From a virus, in IMG/VR virus record IMGVR_UViG_3300036985_003683, positions 23,019 through 87,018 of that record: a stretch of DNA of 64,000 bases. One strand, 5' to 3'. The notes beneath the pieces were generated by a model that worked only from the letters and a program-made list of their open reading frames with translations, searched no databases and had not been told where the DNA came from. This document shows positions 16,449 through 24,934 of this stretch, piece after piece. Within the stretch, counting starts at the first letter, position 1. Every line of letters starts with the position of its first letter. The position numbers were made by a program, and so were the translations under genes.

Positions 16449-16988
16449 CTAAGCAGCTCGCAGAGCGAGGTGGTAGTGCTTCTTGCCTTCAACTTCAGTG
16501 CAGATGAGTTCGTTGCTGGCGATAAGCGCTTCAACAGCACCTTCCTTGAGCGAATGACGTCGGACTGAAACTTCCTTGGTCGCTTCGCCGTCAACAACAT
16601 TTTCCTTGACTGCAGAGTGATCTTCCAAGTGACCCTTGGCACGAAGTGCAACGATCAGATCGGCAGCGCGAGTACCCTTGTTGGCTGGAAACTCGTTCGC
16701 AATACTCTGTGCGAGTTCTTCGCGTGAATGTGGACCGGACATCAGCTTTTCGAAAGCGACGTCCATCATGGTTCGGCGTACCTTCTTCTCAGCTGGTACA
16801 GTTGGTGCGGCAGTTGCTGGCGCGTCAGACATGGCAGTATTCCTCAACATAAAACTTCTTGGAACTCCTGAAGGAACTGTTCCTCCAGTTTCTATGCGCA
16901 CTTTGGAGCACGCGTCAAAATCAACACAGGCATTACACTCTGAAGCAGCTCCGTTTGGATGTAACCCAAAGCAGTCGTTCTCAATCAC
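16449..16988 (-). CDS. Nested in-frame product of the sigma-like gene (Cys-cluster/HTH protein)
   Basis: Within the sigma-like reading frame, GTG 16988 has AAAGGAG eight bases upstream, and a CGGTATAAT box lies at 17013-17018. Together these would allow a separate 179-residue product starting with the Cys cluster (VIENDCFG). Stand-alone proteins with a short CFGxx-type Cys cluster followed by an HTH are familiar from phages, as best I recall. The frame has no stop between the two modules, so a fusion and a short form are both possible. A second in-frame ATG (MSDAPATA) with GAGGA is a further candidate. Confidence 0.4.
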   Translation of the reverse strand: MIENDCFGLHPNGAASECNACVDFDACSKVRIETGGTVPSGVPRSFMLRNTAMSDAPATAAPTVPAEKKVRRTMMDVAFEKLMSGPHSREELAQSIANEFPANKGTRAADLIVALRAKGHLEDHSAVKENVVDGEATKEVSVRRHSLKEGAVEALIASNELICTEVEGKKHYHLALRAA

Positions 16989-17594
16989 GCCTGTTTCTCC
17001 TTTGCTCGCATTATTATACCGCAAGCCTGAAAGTTTTTCCTGAATCTCTGCATTTGCAAGAAGTACTGTGTCGTACGGCACTGATAACAGTGGTGCGATC
17101 TTGGTCAATGGTACCCGCTGGGGATAGCTGCACCATCGTACGTCTAGAATGACGCGCGCTACTGGCGACAGTACCCTCCACAGCTCTGTGTACAGTATGT
17201 CAGCTGCCTGTTCATCTGCAAGTACTTCAGCAGCGTCACTGATTGGCTGATCTGGATACTCGGACACAAACGTAACGTGCCTGGCTTGCGTAGCACTAGC
17301 AGCGCCCATGTCCCTATACCAATTGAACAGTGACGTAATCAAGTACGTCTTGAAGGTAGCCTTCCCCCTAGGGCCTACTCGCGTAGGGTCGTACTTCCCT
17401 GGGGTGTCCAAAAAGCCTGCGCATGATAGTAAGCACATGAACCCTTCTTGAAGAAGGTCATCGTACTCGTAAGACGCACACCAAGAGGACTTAGCTCGAC
17501 TTGCTGAAATCCTGATGGTCTCTCCATATTCCTGATACAAACGCGTAGACTCCTGTGTCTGCTCGTCTGTCAACTTAACGGCGGTCTTCACCAC
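16449..17594 (-). CDS. Sigma-70-family-like factor with C-terminal Cys/winged-helix extension
   Basis: 381 residues. The N-terminal half resembles an ECF/sigma-70 factor: DDLLQEGFMCLL and KATFKTYLITSLFNWYRD match region 2, and LSPVARVILD with PLTKIAPLLSVPYDTVL matches region 4. From about residue 203 a different module follows: a Cys cluster (DCFGLHPNGAASECNACVDFDAC), a Pro/Ala linker and two helix-turn-helix-like segments (HSREELAQSI; RRHSLKEGAVEAL). GTG 17594 or 17591 has AGGAG. A clean TTGAAA-17-TATAAT promoter precedes the gene and a terminator follows. It may direct RNA polymerase to phage promoters. The C-terminal part could also be made alone. Confidence 0.62.
   Translation of the reverse strand: MVKTAVKLTDEQTQESTRLYQEYGETIRISASRAKSSWCASYEYDDLLQEGFMCLLSCAGFLDTPGKYDPTRVGPRGKATFKTYLITSLFNWYRDMGAASATQARHVTFVSEYPDQPISDAAEVLADEQAADILYTELWRVLSPVARVILDVRWCSYPQRVPLTKIAPLLSVPYDTVLLANAEIQEKLSGLRYNNASKGETGVIENDCFGLHPNGAASECNACVDFDACSKVRIETGGTVPSGVPRSFMLRNTAMSDAPATAAPTVPAEKKVRRTMMDVAFEKLMSGPHSREELAQSIANEFPANKGTRAADLIVALRAKGHLEDHSAVKENVVDGEATKEVSVRRHSLKEGAVEALIASNELICTEVEGKKHYHLALRAA
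17013..17018 (-). promoter_or_regulatory. Internal GGTATAAT box in the sigma-like gene
   Basis: Minus-strand CGGTATAAT read through as Arg/Tyr-Asn codons (RYNN). It lies 25 bases before the nested GTG start at 16988. Same motif as the intergenic boxes. Confidence 0.4.
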
Positions 17595-17638
17595 TTTCTC
17601 CTACTTTCGAGTTTGAAAATTACCTTCCACGACATTCT

Positions 17639-17667
17639 ATTATAATGAACTTTACCTCCGATTTCAA
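17639..17667 (-). promoter_or_regulatory. Sigma-70-type promoter for the sigma-like gene
   Basis: TTGAAA (17662-17667), a 17-base spacer, and TATAAT (17639-17644) on the minus strand, the best host-type promoter in the window. It sits in the gap between the primase-helicase stop and the GTG at 17594. Confidence 0.75.
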
Positions 17668-17693
17668 GGGTTTAACCTCTAAAAAATGAATTT

Positions 17694-19475
17694 CTAGGAA
17701 CTTTCCTCAGAACGTATCCGTACGGGTGCTAACGCGTGAGATTCATCCATCTCAGTGAACGTAGCTCGGTCACCGTCAAAATACAGAACAGCTTGCCCAC
17801 CTGCACGATAGCGTGAAGCTGGACACCTGATGAGAACTTCTGGTGAGAAAGACTCACGTTCTTCCGTCACAATGTCTTCCTCGGTGATAGTCTCGTCCGA
17901 GCTATGTGAGGGCTTACGCCAAAGCGATAGCATGCCGTCAGCGTCTGCGATGATGGAGCCTGACCCACTAGGATCATACATACCTGGAGATGAACGTGGA
18001 TCCATCTTTCTAGGTTGGACTACTAGCAGAATAGCTATGTCCAAGTCCATAGCCAATTCCTTGAAGCCCCTGGAGACGTGTGCTTGCTCCTGGAAGGTGT
18101 TTTCAACACTTCGACACAGCAGCTGCAGGTTGTCGAAACACACTAGTTTCACACCGTGACGTTTAGCACTGTATACGATCACTTCCTTTATGTGCTCGAA
18201 CGTCCACTCCTTAGGTACTGCACCGTAGAAGAAGGGCACTTCTCGAAACTTCAGTTTGGTCATCTTCACTTCGAGTGAAGTGATATCGGACCTACTGGAG
18301 AGTGTTGCACCCGCGACTAGTGACTGTGCCAAACGCCACAGGGGCATTTCCAGACAGTACATCATAGTTGGAACGCGGTGGACCTGTGCTAACCATGCCA
18401 GCCACTGCTGAGCTAGGGTGGTCTTACCAGTTTTGGGAATGGCTTGGAGCAGCATCACTTCCCCTGGAGATATCATGCCGATCACGTGATTGACAGACGC
18501 CCAAGGAGAAGCGTATCCAGTCTCTACAGATCCGAAACTGGTAATGTGGTTCTCCAGTTCCGTCAGCGCAGTCATCACGGAGGCTACTTCACCCTTGCCA
18601 CACTGTTTTGCTTCAGAGATGCAGGCGTCGAGTTTCTTCTTGGCGTCTTCATATCCGAACTTGACTAGGAGCTCATTGATGTCCATTCCGTTAGGAATGC
18701 GCACATCGTAACAGCGCTCTTCTCCCAAACGCGTGGAGATCTTCTTCACTCCAGCTCGACCTGCGGCATCGGGGTCCAATATGAAGTACACGCGTTCGAA
18801 GCCAATTAGGTCATCCCAGTGCTCTGGCGAGAAGTTGTCTGCCCCTTGAGGTAGACTGACCATGTTGGGATAGCCCATCATCACGCCCGAGATGCAGTCT
18901 ATCTCGCCCTCGACCACTATGACTGACTTCAGTCCGGGAGCTTTCAGAGCATCCCTATTGAAGAGAGGCTTCTCGTGTTTGGCCTTTATCTGGAAGGCCT
19001 TCTCAGCAGGTGGGAGGGACCTGTACTTGATGTTGACGCATACGCCGTCACTGAAATAGGGAAGGGTAAGGAATCTTCCTTCCTCCTTATACGCCACTCC
19101 CAATCTGAATGCACTAATGGCATCCTCGCCTAACATTCGGGCATATAGCCACTGCTTGGCGGATATGTCATTCGACAGTTGGATAGCGTTTAGTTGCAGT
19201 TCCTCGGGAGACACCACATCGTATGAGATGTCGTCGCCCCAAGCCTCAGCAACTGCTGAAGGTGGTTCTATGTCACCACAATGGCGCTTAAGTGTGAGAA
19301 CATTGCCTCTCTCACCGCACTTGAAGCATTGCCATAGGCCCATTCTACGATTGATGCTGAATCGTGACTTAGCATCGCTACACAGGGGACAGATCCTTAC
19401 CACTATCTCGTCGTTCTCGATGTGGTAGTCCCATCCCTTGGAGTCTACATACGCCTGAGCGTCTTCCGTCGACAT
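17694..19475 (-). CDS. Bifunctional primase-helicase, T7 gp4-like
   Basis: Primes lagging-strand synthesis and unwinds the fork. The N-terminus has a CHC2-type zinc finger (CPLC about 30; CFKCGERG about 51). A TOPRIM domain follows, with VVEGEIDCISG and FILDPDAAG. The C-terminal half is a DnaB/gp4 helicase with Walker A AIPKTGKTTL and Walker B VKLVCFDNLQ. Length (about 593 residues) fits the family. ATG 19475 (MSTEDAQAY) has GAAGGG about nine bases upstream; GTG 19517, overlapping the NusG-like stop as GTGA, is a real alternative. It belongs to the replication group with the helicase and polymerase. Confidence 0.92.
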   Translation of the reverse strand: MSTEDAQAYVDSKGWDYHIENDEIVVRICPLCSDAKSRFSINRRMGLWQCFKCGERGNVLTLKRHCGDIEPPSAVAEAWGDDISYDVVSPEELQLNAIQLSNDISAKQWLYARMLGEDAISAFRLGVAYKEEGRFLTLPYFSDGVCVNIKYRSLPPAEKAFQIKAKHEKPLFNRDALKAPGLKSVIVVEGEIDCISGVMMGYPNMVSLPQGADNFSPEHWDDLIGFERVYFILDPDAAGRAGVKKISTRLGEERCYDVRIPNGMDINELLVKFGYEDAKKKLDACISEAKQCGKGEVASVMTALTELENHITSFGSVETGYASPWASVNHVIGMISPGEVMLLQAIPKTGKTTLAQQWLAWLAQVHRVPTMMYCLEMPLWRLAQSLVAGATLSSRSDITSLEVKMTKLKFREVPFFYGAVPKEWTFEHIKEVIVYSAKRHGVKLVCFDNLQLLCRSVENTFQEQAHVSRGFKELAMDLDIAILLVVQPRKMDPRSSPGMYDPSGSGSIIADADGMLSLWRKPSHSSDETITEEDIVTEERESFSPEVLIRCPASRYRAGGQAVLYFDGDRATFTEMDESHALAPVRIRSEESS

Positions 19476-19513
19476 TACAGCTGACCCTTCTTTGTGATTC
19501 CACCTAAGTGACT

Positions 19514-20050
19514 TCACTTCAGTGACTTCACCTCAACTGGAGAGAATGCCATATCAACGAGCCTGCCTAGGATACTCACAGAGACTGTTATGACGTCTGT
19601 AGTGATTTCGGCCACTCGTCCTGTATGATGCATCAATGGACCAGATACAATTTCAACCTCGTCGTCTACCCTTAGTGTGACGACATTATCCACTGAACGA
19701 TTGTGCATGTTCAACATGCGTGTGACATCCGCTTGAGGGATGCCGTCTAGAGCACTACTCACATCGGGAGATAGGAACCCTCCCACTCCCTTCACTTCGC
19801 GAACTGCCTCGACTAGATCAAAGTCAGCGTTTGCCACTCGTAAGAAGATGTAGCCCTGTGCTGCGGGTTCTGAGGCAACCACCGTCTTCTTGTTCACCAC
19901 CTTCCGCACACTGACCAGTGGGAGGAAGACTTCCAACAAACACTGATGCTCACTCATTAACTCGCGCAACTTAGCAGCAACCTGCACGTCATTCCCAGAA
20001 TGCGTCCAAACTACTAACCACTTACGCGGAAATCTCTTGACTTGCACCAT
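19514..20050 (-). CDS. NusG-like transcription factor
   Basis: About 178 residues with a NusG N-terminal domain (KWLVVWTHSGNDV at the start; AAQGYIFLRV; REVKGVGGFLS) and a C-terminal KOW domain (DEVEIVSGPLMHHTGRV). NusG/RfaH proteins ride on RNA polymerase and reduce pausing or termination. A phage copy may act as an antiterminator for the long minus-strand operons, or bind the phage's modified transcription complex. ATG 20050 with AGGGGG upstream is preferred; ATG 20086 overlaps the gene before. It is next to the primase-helicase gene. Confidence 0.82.
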   Translation of the reverse strand: MVQVKRFPRKWLVVWTHSGNDVQVAAKLRELMSEHQCLLEVFLPLVSVRKVVNKKTVVASEPAAQGYIFLRVANADFDLVEAVREVKGVGGFLSPDVSSALDGIPQADVTRMLNMHNRSVDNVVTLRVDDEVEIVSGPLMHHTGRVAEITTDVITVSVSILGRLVDMAFSPVEVKSLK

Positions 20051-20063
20051 AAACCTGTTCCCC

Positions 20064-20765
20064 CTAGTCAGTTCGCGACTTGTCATATTCTTCCTCTAGC
20101 GAGATAATATACGCTTCTTGCTGATTAGAATTCATCGCTGAATACTTGACGTGGTCGATCGCTGATTTCACCCAAGTGGAGCGAGCTAGTGCCTGTGTGT
20201 GTACCTGTGTGGGTCTTCTCTCCACTTTCACTGTCGCCGCCTTGGGCTGTGTTGTAGCTGGAGAGTGAGAGCGTGCAGAGTCATTCCTAATGATACCCCT
20301 AGCGTACGCTTCACCATACTGACTAGCTTCAGAAAGTCCATGGTAAGTTCTCAATCCCCGAATTACCACTTCTCGTTCGAATGTGTTGTAATACTCCAAT
20401 TCGTCTAGCTTCTGGAGTGGAGTCAAATCGGGCTTGCCACGTTTGCCTGCGAATAGTACAAAAGTGGACCCTATGATCCTCCGCTCCAAATCCGTGTATC
20501 TGCCTAGTAGTACTTCTATCACATCTGTGGGTGTAGACTGGTGACCCCAAAGGGTCTCACATAGTACAGTCTGTCCTAGCACAAATCTACCTAGACGCTG
20601 ATGTCCCTTAATCCAATGTGAATTCCTCAACTCGGTGGTCTCAGTCTTGTAGCCCTCGTGGTTGGGCAAATCGCATATGACCATTCCCTCATCATGGGAG
20701 CGTATGTTACACATGAATAGGTAGAGTTCCTGAGCCCTGCTGCTAACCGCGCGTGGTTGTGGCAT
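20064..20765 (-). CDS. Hypothetical protein between helicase and NusG-like genes
   Basis: I do not recognise this protein of about 233 residues (from ATG 20765; ATG 20801 is a fair alternative). The first two thirds look globular, with aromatic and charged segments (HWIKGHQRLGRF; LGRYTDLERRIIG). A basic, Ser/Thr/Gln-rich linker follows, then a short helical end. It overlaps the helicase gene upstream by 23 bases and ends 13 bases before the NusG-like gene, so it is probably a replication or transcription accessory. Confidence 0.6.
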   Translation of the reverse strand: MPQPRAVSSRAQELYLFMCNIRSHDEGMVICDLPNHEGYKTETTELRNSHWIKGHQRLGRFVLGQTVLCETLWGHQSTPTDVIEVLLGRYTDLERRIIGSTFVLFAGKRGKPDLTPLQKLDELEYYNTFEREVVIRGLRTYHGLSEASQYGEAYARGIIRNDSARSHSPATTQPKAATVKVERRPTQVHTQALARSTWVKSAIDHVKYSAMNSNQQEAYIISLEEEYDKSRTD

Positions 20766-22191
20766 CGTAATTCTCTGTGATGATAGCACTAACGGCTGCA
20801 TAGTGACCCCTACGTTGGTCACTGTGTTGCAGCAGTTTGGGATGGTGATTATCTACAAAGTCGTGAATGTGTACTTCACCTCCCCATCCATCCTCGTGTT
20901 GACCAATGTCTGTAGGGCGCATTCCACGACCTATACGCTGTTTCACTATGATAGCTGCCTTTAGCCCTCCACCGATGACAACTCTTCTCACCGCTGGAAT
21001 ATCCTGCCCTTCTCCTGCAACTCCATCCGTAGCTATCAGGATCAGGAGATCCCCACTCCGCAAACGTGCGTAATACGTGTCTCGCACTGACTGTGGAGTA
21101 TCTCCATTCATGAATTCGTGAAAGCCATTGACCCCAATGCTCTCAGACAGTGCGTCGTAGATCTTCCTACCGTGATCGATACTGGATACGAAAACGATAC
21201 ACGCAGTCTTCTCCGTCACACTACGCATGGAGCGTTCAACTATGTGAACGTTCCGGACTGCGTTCTCGACTATTCCCAATCTGTAAACGTCAGGCCAAGC
21301 AGAAGCTATGATAGGTTTCCGAGGTGTATGAATCATCTCTACATGGGGTCTGGAGAGGAATCCTCGAACCTCCTCAGCTTCCCTCTCGTAGATAACATCC
21401 CCACAACATCCCATCAACTCCAGTGTGGACTTGTCTGAACGTTCGAAGGGGGTTGCAGATGCCCCAAATCTGTAGGCAGCTGGTATGGCCATAGCTGTCT
21501 CATACCAGGTATCAGCAGCTCCGTGGTGACACTCATCTAGCACCAGTACCTGGATCTGTTTGAACCACCAGGCTAGCTGATCTCTACGCCTGTGTAGTGA
21601 CTGGACCAATCCCACAGTCCAACGCTTGATAGTCTTCTCCTCCCCGCTGAACATGCCCACTTCGCGGTTGGGTGACACTCCCATCTCGATGTTCTTCCGA
21701 GTCTGTCTTGCGAGTGCTCCTTCATGGGTTATCCACAGAGTTGGCAAATCCAAAGCAGCCAATATACCAATCAGCGTCTTGGTCTTACCTGCGCCTGTGG
21801 GCAGTCTCAATACTCCTCGTCGACTCGCGAGTGCTATACCTGAGCCCTCCACTTGATACTCGCGCATCTCAAAAGATACAGAGGTGGGGTCCACTTCCAT
21901 AGGTCGGTTGGGATATACGCGAGTGTCCTCTATGTGTACACGTTGAAAGTTCTGTGCCTGGAGTCGGGTTACCACGTGCTGCAGTATACCTGCTGGGAAT
22001 CTGCCCTCGTGAGCATTTCGCGTCTTCTTAAGAAGGCACTTCTTCCCGTCCCAGAAGCCTTGTTGAAAGAGCTCGGACATCCAAGCGTCTGCAGTGGCGT
22101 AACTGCACGCTTCTGTGAGTGCTAAATGCTCCTCGGGATCAAACTCCCAAGTGGCAACACACCAATCATGACCTATGCGTATGGTTATCAA
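20743..22191 (-). CDS. SF2 DNA helicase, UvsW-like
   Basis: A 482-residue superfamily 2 helicase. Motifs are LPTGAGKT (I), VLVLDECHHG (II, DECH), GASATP (III), and QRIGRGMRP (VI). The N-terminal 100 residues are extra. Layout and length resemble T4 UvsW and bacterial UvrB/RAD3-like DEAD helicases that process branched DNA. The start is TTG 22191 with AAAGGG seven bases upstream, overlapping the small zinc-ribbon gene by 26 bases. It heads the helicase-NusG-primase-sigma block. Confidence 0.88.
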   Translation of the reverse strand: MITIRIGHDWCVATWEFDPEEHLALTEACSYATADAWMSELFQQGFWDGKKCLLKKTRNAHEGRFPAGILQHVVTRLQAQNFQRVHIEDTRVYPNRPMEVDPTSVSFEMREYQVEGSGIALASRRGVLRLPTGAGKTKTLIGILAALDLPTLWITHEGALARQTRKNIEMGVSPNREVGMFSGEEKTIKRWTVGLVQSLHRRRDQLAWWFKQIQVLVLDECHHGAADTWYETAMAIPAAYRFGASATPFERSDKSTLELMGCCGDVIYEREAEEVRGFLSRPHVEMIHTPRKPIIASAWPDVYRLGIVENAVRNVHIVERSMRSVTEKTACIVFVSSIDHGRKIYDALSESIGVNGFHEFMNGDTPQSVRDTYYARLRSGDLLILIATDGVAGEGQDIPAVRRVVIGGGLKAAIIVKQRIGRGMRPTDIGQHEDGWGGEVHIHDFVDNHHPKLLQHSDQRRGHYAAVSAIITENYDATTTRG

Positions 22192-22426
22192 AAATCAACC
22201 CTTTCGCACAATGCTTGCATACAGACTTGCCTAGAAGGCGTACAAGTGTGTCGTCGGAATTTTCGTAAATGACGCAAGTGCCTGGTATGACCTTGTCGTC
22301 GTGAATGAGCCTCCTGCCACATTGAGAGCATCCACATAGTAGGTGAATGCGCTGGATTGCTCCTAGGGTAGCTAGTCTGAGCGTATCCTCGGAGTCTATA
22401 TCATTCCAGAAATCTGAGACAGTCAT
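22166..22426 (-). CDS. Small zinc-ribbon protein
   Basis: About 86 residues with two CxxC-type knuckles (CGCSQCG and CKHC) about 40 residues apart, the pattern of a zinc ribbon. ATG 22426 has GGAGG five bases upstream and forms an ATGA overlap with the RmlD-like gene. Short zinc ribbons of this kind are common in phages and may bind DNA or RNA polymerase. The longer frame starting at 22477 is rejected because the upstream gene reads through it. Confidence 0.7.
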   Translation of the reverse strand: MTVSDFWNDIDSEDTLRLATLGAIQRIHLLCGCSQCGRRLIHDDKVIPGTCVIYENSDDTLVRLLGKSVCKHCAKGLIFDNHTHRS

Positions 22427-23250
22427 CGGACCTCCAAATACTCCCTGATAGAATTGGTTATTAAAGGTAGAGACCAATTATACCTCGTCGACAAATTAAA
22501 TACGTTGTGTTCAAGTGTTCCCACTGATGTCCCCGTTACCTCACGCGAAGACCCATACTCCTTAACTATGTCGCGTGCGAAACTGTACCAAGAGTAGTCA
22601 CGCAGATGTGGTGGAGCTATATGTACTATGCGTGGGACGTAATCCGTCACCACCAATTCCGCGAATACGTCAGCGATGTGGGGACAGTATCCTGGGCTGC
22701 ATCCCATATTGGATGGAAACTCCAGGGGCTCGCCACTCTCCACCTTACGAAGTACCTGTTCAACGAAATTGGGACGTGACTTACCTCTACAGGGGGAGGG
22801 TCCATACAGGGCCGAAACACGGACGACTGTGTTTTGGTGCCTCAACAGCGTTTCGCTAGCTCTCTTGCTGTCAGAGTACACTGACTTGTGACTGATACTG
22901 GTCTCAGTGTCCTCGTAGCAAACCCCCGGAGAGGAAAATACCATATCCGTACTGACGTGAAACAGCTTGGCGGATACCTTCCGTGCAGTGTGATCCATCA
23001 CTGCCACTGCTAGGGTGTTCACTGCACGAGTGGTGGTGGGCTGCAGTTCACACTTGGCTATATCATGCATAGCTGCGCAATTGATGATTACGTTGGGGTT
23101 CTCTGCTATGATGTACTCTTGCAGTCCGAACAGATCGGTCACATCGCATTCCGAATGAGTGGGAGTGATCAGATAGTGACCCCTCTCCAGCAATCGGCTA
23201 GATATGGCGCTTCCCAATTGACCTTGCGCACCCAGTACTAGAATCCTCAT
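22423..23250 (-). CDS. dTDP-4-dehydrorhamnose reductase-like SDR
   Basis: Extended short-chain dehydrogenase of about 275 residues. The N-terminus MRILVLGAQGQLGSAI has the GxxGxxG cofactor motif; VSTDMVFS and YSDSK supply the Ser/Tyr/Lys active site. By eye this is the RmlD type, which reduces a 4-keto-6-deoxysugar nucleotide to dTDP-L-rhamnose or a relative. It is cotranscribed with an RmlC-like epimerase and a sugar epimerase/dehydratase. ATG 23250 is preferred; GTG 23262 is possible. No clear strong ribosome site. Confidence 0.8.
   Translation of the reverse strand: MRILVLGAQGQLGSAISSRLLERGHYLITPTHSECDVTDLFGLQEYIIAENPNVIINCAAMHDIAKCELQPTTTRAVNTLAVAVMDHTARKVSAKLFHVSTDMVFSSPGVCYEDTETSISHKSVYSDSKRASETLLRHQNTVVRVSALYGPSPCRGKSRPNFVEQVLRKVESGEPLEFPSNMGCSPGYCPHIADVFAELVVTDYVPRIVHIAPPHLRDYSWYSFARDIVKEYGSSREVTGTSVGTLEHNVFNLSTRYNWSLPLITNSIREYLEVR
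22477..22482 (-). promoter_or_regulatory. GGTATAAT box inside the RmlD-like gene
   Basis: Minus-strand GGTATAAT read as Arg-Tyr-Asn, 51 bases before the zinc-ribbon start at 22426. May be a promoter for the helicase operon or chance. Confidence 0.3.
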
Positions 23251-23383
23251 GTTGTGACTCACTTCTACGATACACCTTGAGAGTGGACATAATTACCACA
23301 AACGCGAAAAGGAACGAAGCCCCCATAAGGAAGAAGCCTCCGTGCACATATAGACTTCCATTTTCGTACGAAAACACATGCAT
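23198..23383 (-). CDS. Small membrane protein between sugar genes
   Basis: A 61-residue protein with one hydrophobic segment (about residues 15-34, GGFFLMGASFLFAFVVIMS) followed by Tyr-Arg-Arg and a polar tail, consistent with a single membrane span. ATG 23383 has GGAG seven bases upstream and follows the epimerase stop by one base. Its end overlaps the RmlD-like gene by about 50 bases. It may anchor a sugar enzyme or act in superinfection exclusion; nothing shows which. Confidence 0.5.
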   Translation of the reverse strand: MHVFSYENGSLYVHGGFFLMGASFLFAFVVIMSTLKVYRRSESQHEDSSTGCARSIGKRHI

Positions 23384-23384
23384 A

Positions 23385-24353
23385 TCATACTCCAGGTGGT
23401 AGATAGAGGTCGCGAATCCAATGGCGCATTCGTACGACTTCATGCATCCAAGGAACATTGCGACTGGTTGGTTCGTTGAAGTTAAATCGGGAGTGCAGCA
23501 ACTCCTTCACGGCATAATCAATAGTGAGTTGTGCTTGCAGACCTAGGGAAGTAGCTCTCTCACATGTCATGTGATACGAACGAGCACTTCCAGAATCGTT
23601 CCCCTCCATGATTTCAATCGCAGGTGCACCAGTGTGTAGTCCCACCAATCGAGCGATATCCAACATGGTGTAGTTATGCTTGCACAAGTTGATGGTAGTG
23701 GGTACCTTCATCCTGTCTAGCAGCATCATCATGAGTGTTGCGTAGGCGTTCACAGCGTCTGTGACATGTAGGAGAGGTCGCTCAGTGTTGGGTCCCCAAA
23801 CACGTATCTTACTCTCATTGGCCGCAGAGGCCGTCATAGCATTTACTACCAAATCCATACGTGTACGCTCAGACCCCAATCCCATAAGTGTCCCCTTTCG
23901 AAGACAGGTATAGTCATGGGGTCTCAGCTTTCTCGCGATGTATTGCTCAGCTGCCCACTTGAGTTTGCCATAGTCACAGATAGGTGTTGGATCAGTCTCA
24001 TCTCCCACTACGTCTTGAGAAAAACCATACACGCTTGCGGTAGATGCAAAGACCAGTGGAATACGCTTACCAGTCTCAAGAATCATATCCACTAGATGTC
24101 TGGTTTCCGAGAGTGAGAACTTCTGCAGGTTCTGAAAGTCACTCCCTGCGGATGAGAACCACGCCAGATGGAAGATGCCGTCGTACTCTTTCAACTCCCA
24201 GGATTCCAGTGTGCCCACAGTGCGATTGGATATCCTTGCAGGGTACGTAAACCACCCCGCGTCCAAACAGTCCACCTCCATGCCACTCGCAATGAGGAGC
24301 TTCACTAGACCCGCCCCAACGTATCCACTCGACCCTGTGACTAGGAACTTCAT
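23385..24353 (-). CDS. NAD-dependent sugar epimerase/dehydratase
   Basis: A 322-residue extended SDR. MKFLVTGSSGYVGAGL has the GxxGxxG motif, FASTASVYG gives the active-site Ser, and DYGKLKWAAE carries YxxxK. The sequence resembles UDP-glucose 4-epimerase-type proteins, but the exact sugar cannot be told. ATG 24353 forms an ATGA overlap with the RmlC-like gene. It probably acts with the RmlC/RmlD-like enzymes in making a deoxysugar nucleotide. Confidence 0.85.
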   Translation of the reverse strand: MKFLVTGSSGYVGAGLVKLLIASGMEVDCLDAGWFTYPARISNRTVGTLESWELKEYDGIFHLAWFSSAGSDFQNLQKFSLSETRHLVDMILETGKRIPLVFASTASVYGFSQDVVGDETDPTPICDYGKLKWAAEQYIARKLRPHDYTCLRKGTLMGLGSERTRMDLVVNAMTASAANESKIRVWGPNTERPLLHVTDAVNAYATLMMMLLDRMKVPTTINLCKHNYTMLDIARLVGLHTGAPAIEIMEGNDSGSARSYHMTCERATSLGLQAQLTIDYAVKELLHSRFNFNEPTSRNVPWMHEVVRMRHWIRDLYLPPGV

Positions 24354-24898
24354 TTTGGTCTCACTTCCCAATAGACTCCAGATGTCTTGAACGCATCATA
24401 CGAAATGCGTTCCTCATCTGGCTTGTTACGGTCGTACACTTCTGAACCAGTGCACACCATGATTGTGTTAGGTGTCAGGGACTGCCAGCCGTGCCAGAAC
24501 CCCGGCGGAATGGTCAACCTCTGCATAGGCGCTGCCGACAGGATGAACTGACGTGCTTCACCCTCTGGAGATACGACCCACACACGGGCCTTACCGTTCA
24601 CTATTGTGAAGAAGTCCCACAGTTTCTCGTGTCGATGGAACGCCCGGATGGTCATGGCCTGTTCATTGCGTACAATGTACGTTTGGCCAAAGTTACCAAC
24701 CTGAAGTGGAACTTCCACCCGAGCAGGCGTACCCTCAATCGGAAGGAGTACTGGTCCCTCCTTACGGTGTACGACTGACTCTGCCCTGAAGTATTCCACC
24801 GTGGGTAGATCGTAGTTGTGTACAATCTCAGTCAGATCTCCCCGATCGTCGTGCAATGTTGTCAAAGCCTCAAGGAGAGGCCCGTTCTGCTTAATCAT
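24350..24898 (-). CDS. dTDP-4-dehydrorhamnose 3,5-epimerase-like cupin (RmlC-like)
   Basis: About 182 residues. TIRAFHRHEKLWDFFTIVNG and IPPGFWHGWQSL match the RmlC/sugar 3,5-epimerase core, with the active-site His in the first motif, and the end (YDRNKPDEERISYD) matches the family's C-terminus. The canonical RmlC GLHxQ motif is changed (AFHRHE), so a related ketoisomerase or 3-epimerase is possible. ATG 24898 has GGAG six bases upstream. It starts the RmlC-epimerase-RmlD group. Confidence 0.75.
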   Translation of the reverse strand: MIKQNGPLLEALTTLHDDRGDLTEIVHNYDLPTVEYFRAESVVHRKEGPVLLPIEGTPARVEVPLQVGNFGQTYIVRNEQAMTIRAFHRHEKLWDFFTIVNGKARVWVVSPEGEARQFILSAAPMQRLTIPPGFWHGWQSLTPNTIMVCTGSEVYDRNKPDEERISYDAFKTSGVYWEVRPK

Positions 24899-24928
24899 CC
24901 CAATCTCCATTAGTAGGTCGTACCAAAA

Positions 24929-24934
24929 ATTATA
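24929..24934 (-). promoter_or_regulatory. GGTATAAT box on the stop codon of the glycosyltransferase gene
   Basis: Minus-strand TATAAT preceded by GGG, its TAA being the stop of the 24930-27002 gene. It is about 30 bases before the RmlC-like start, leaving a short leader with the GGAG site. Confidence 0.45.
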
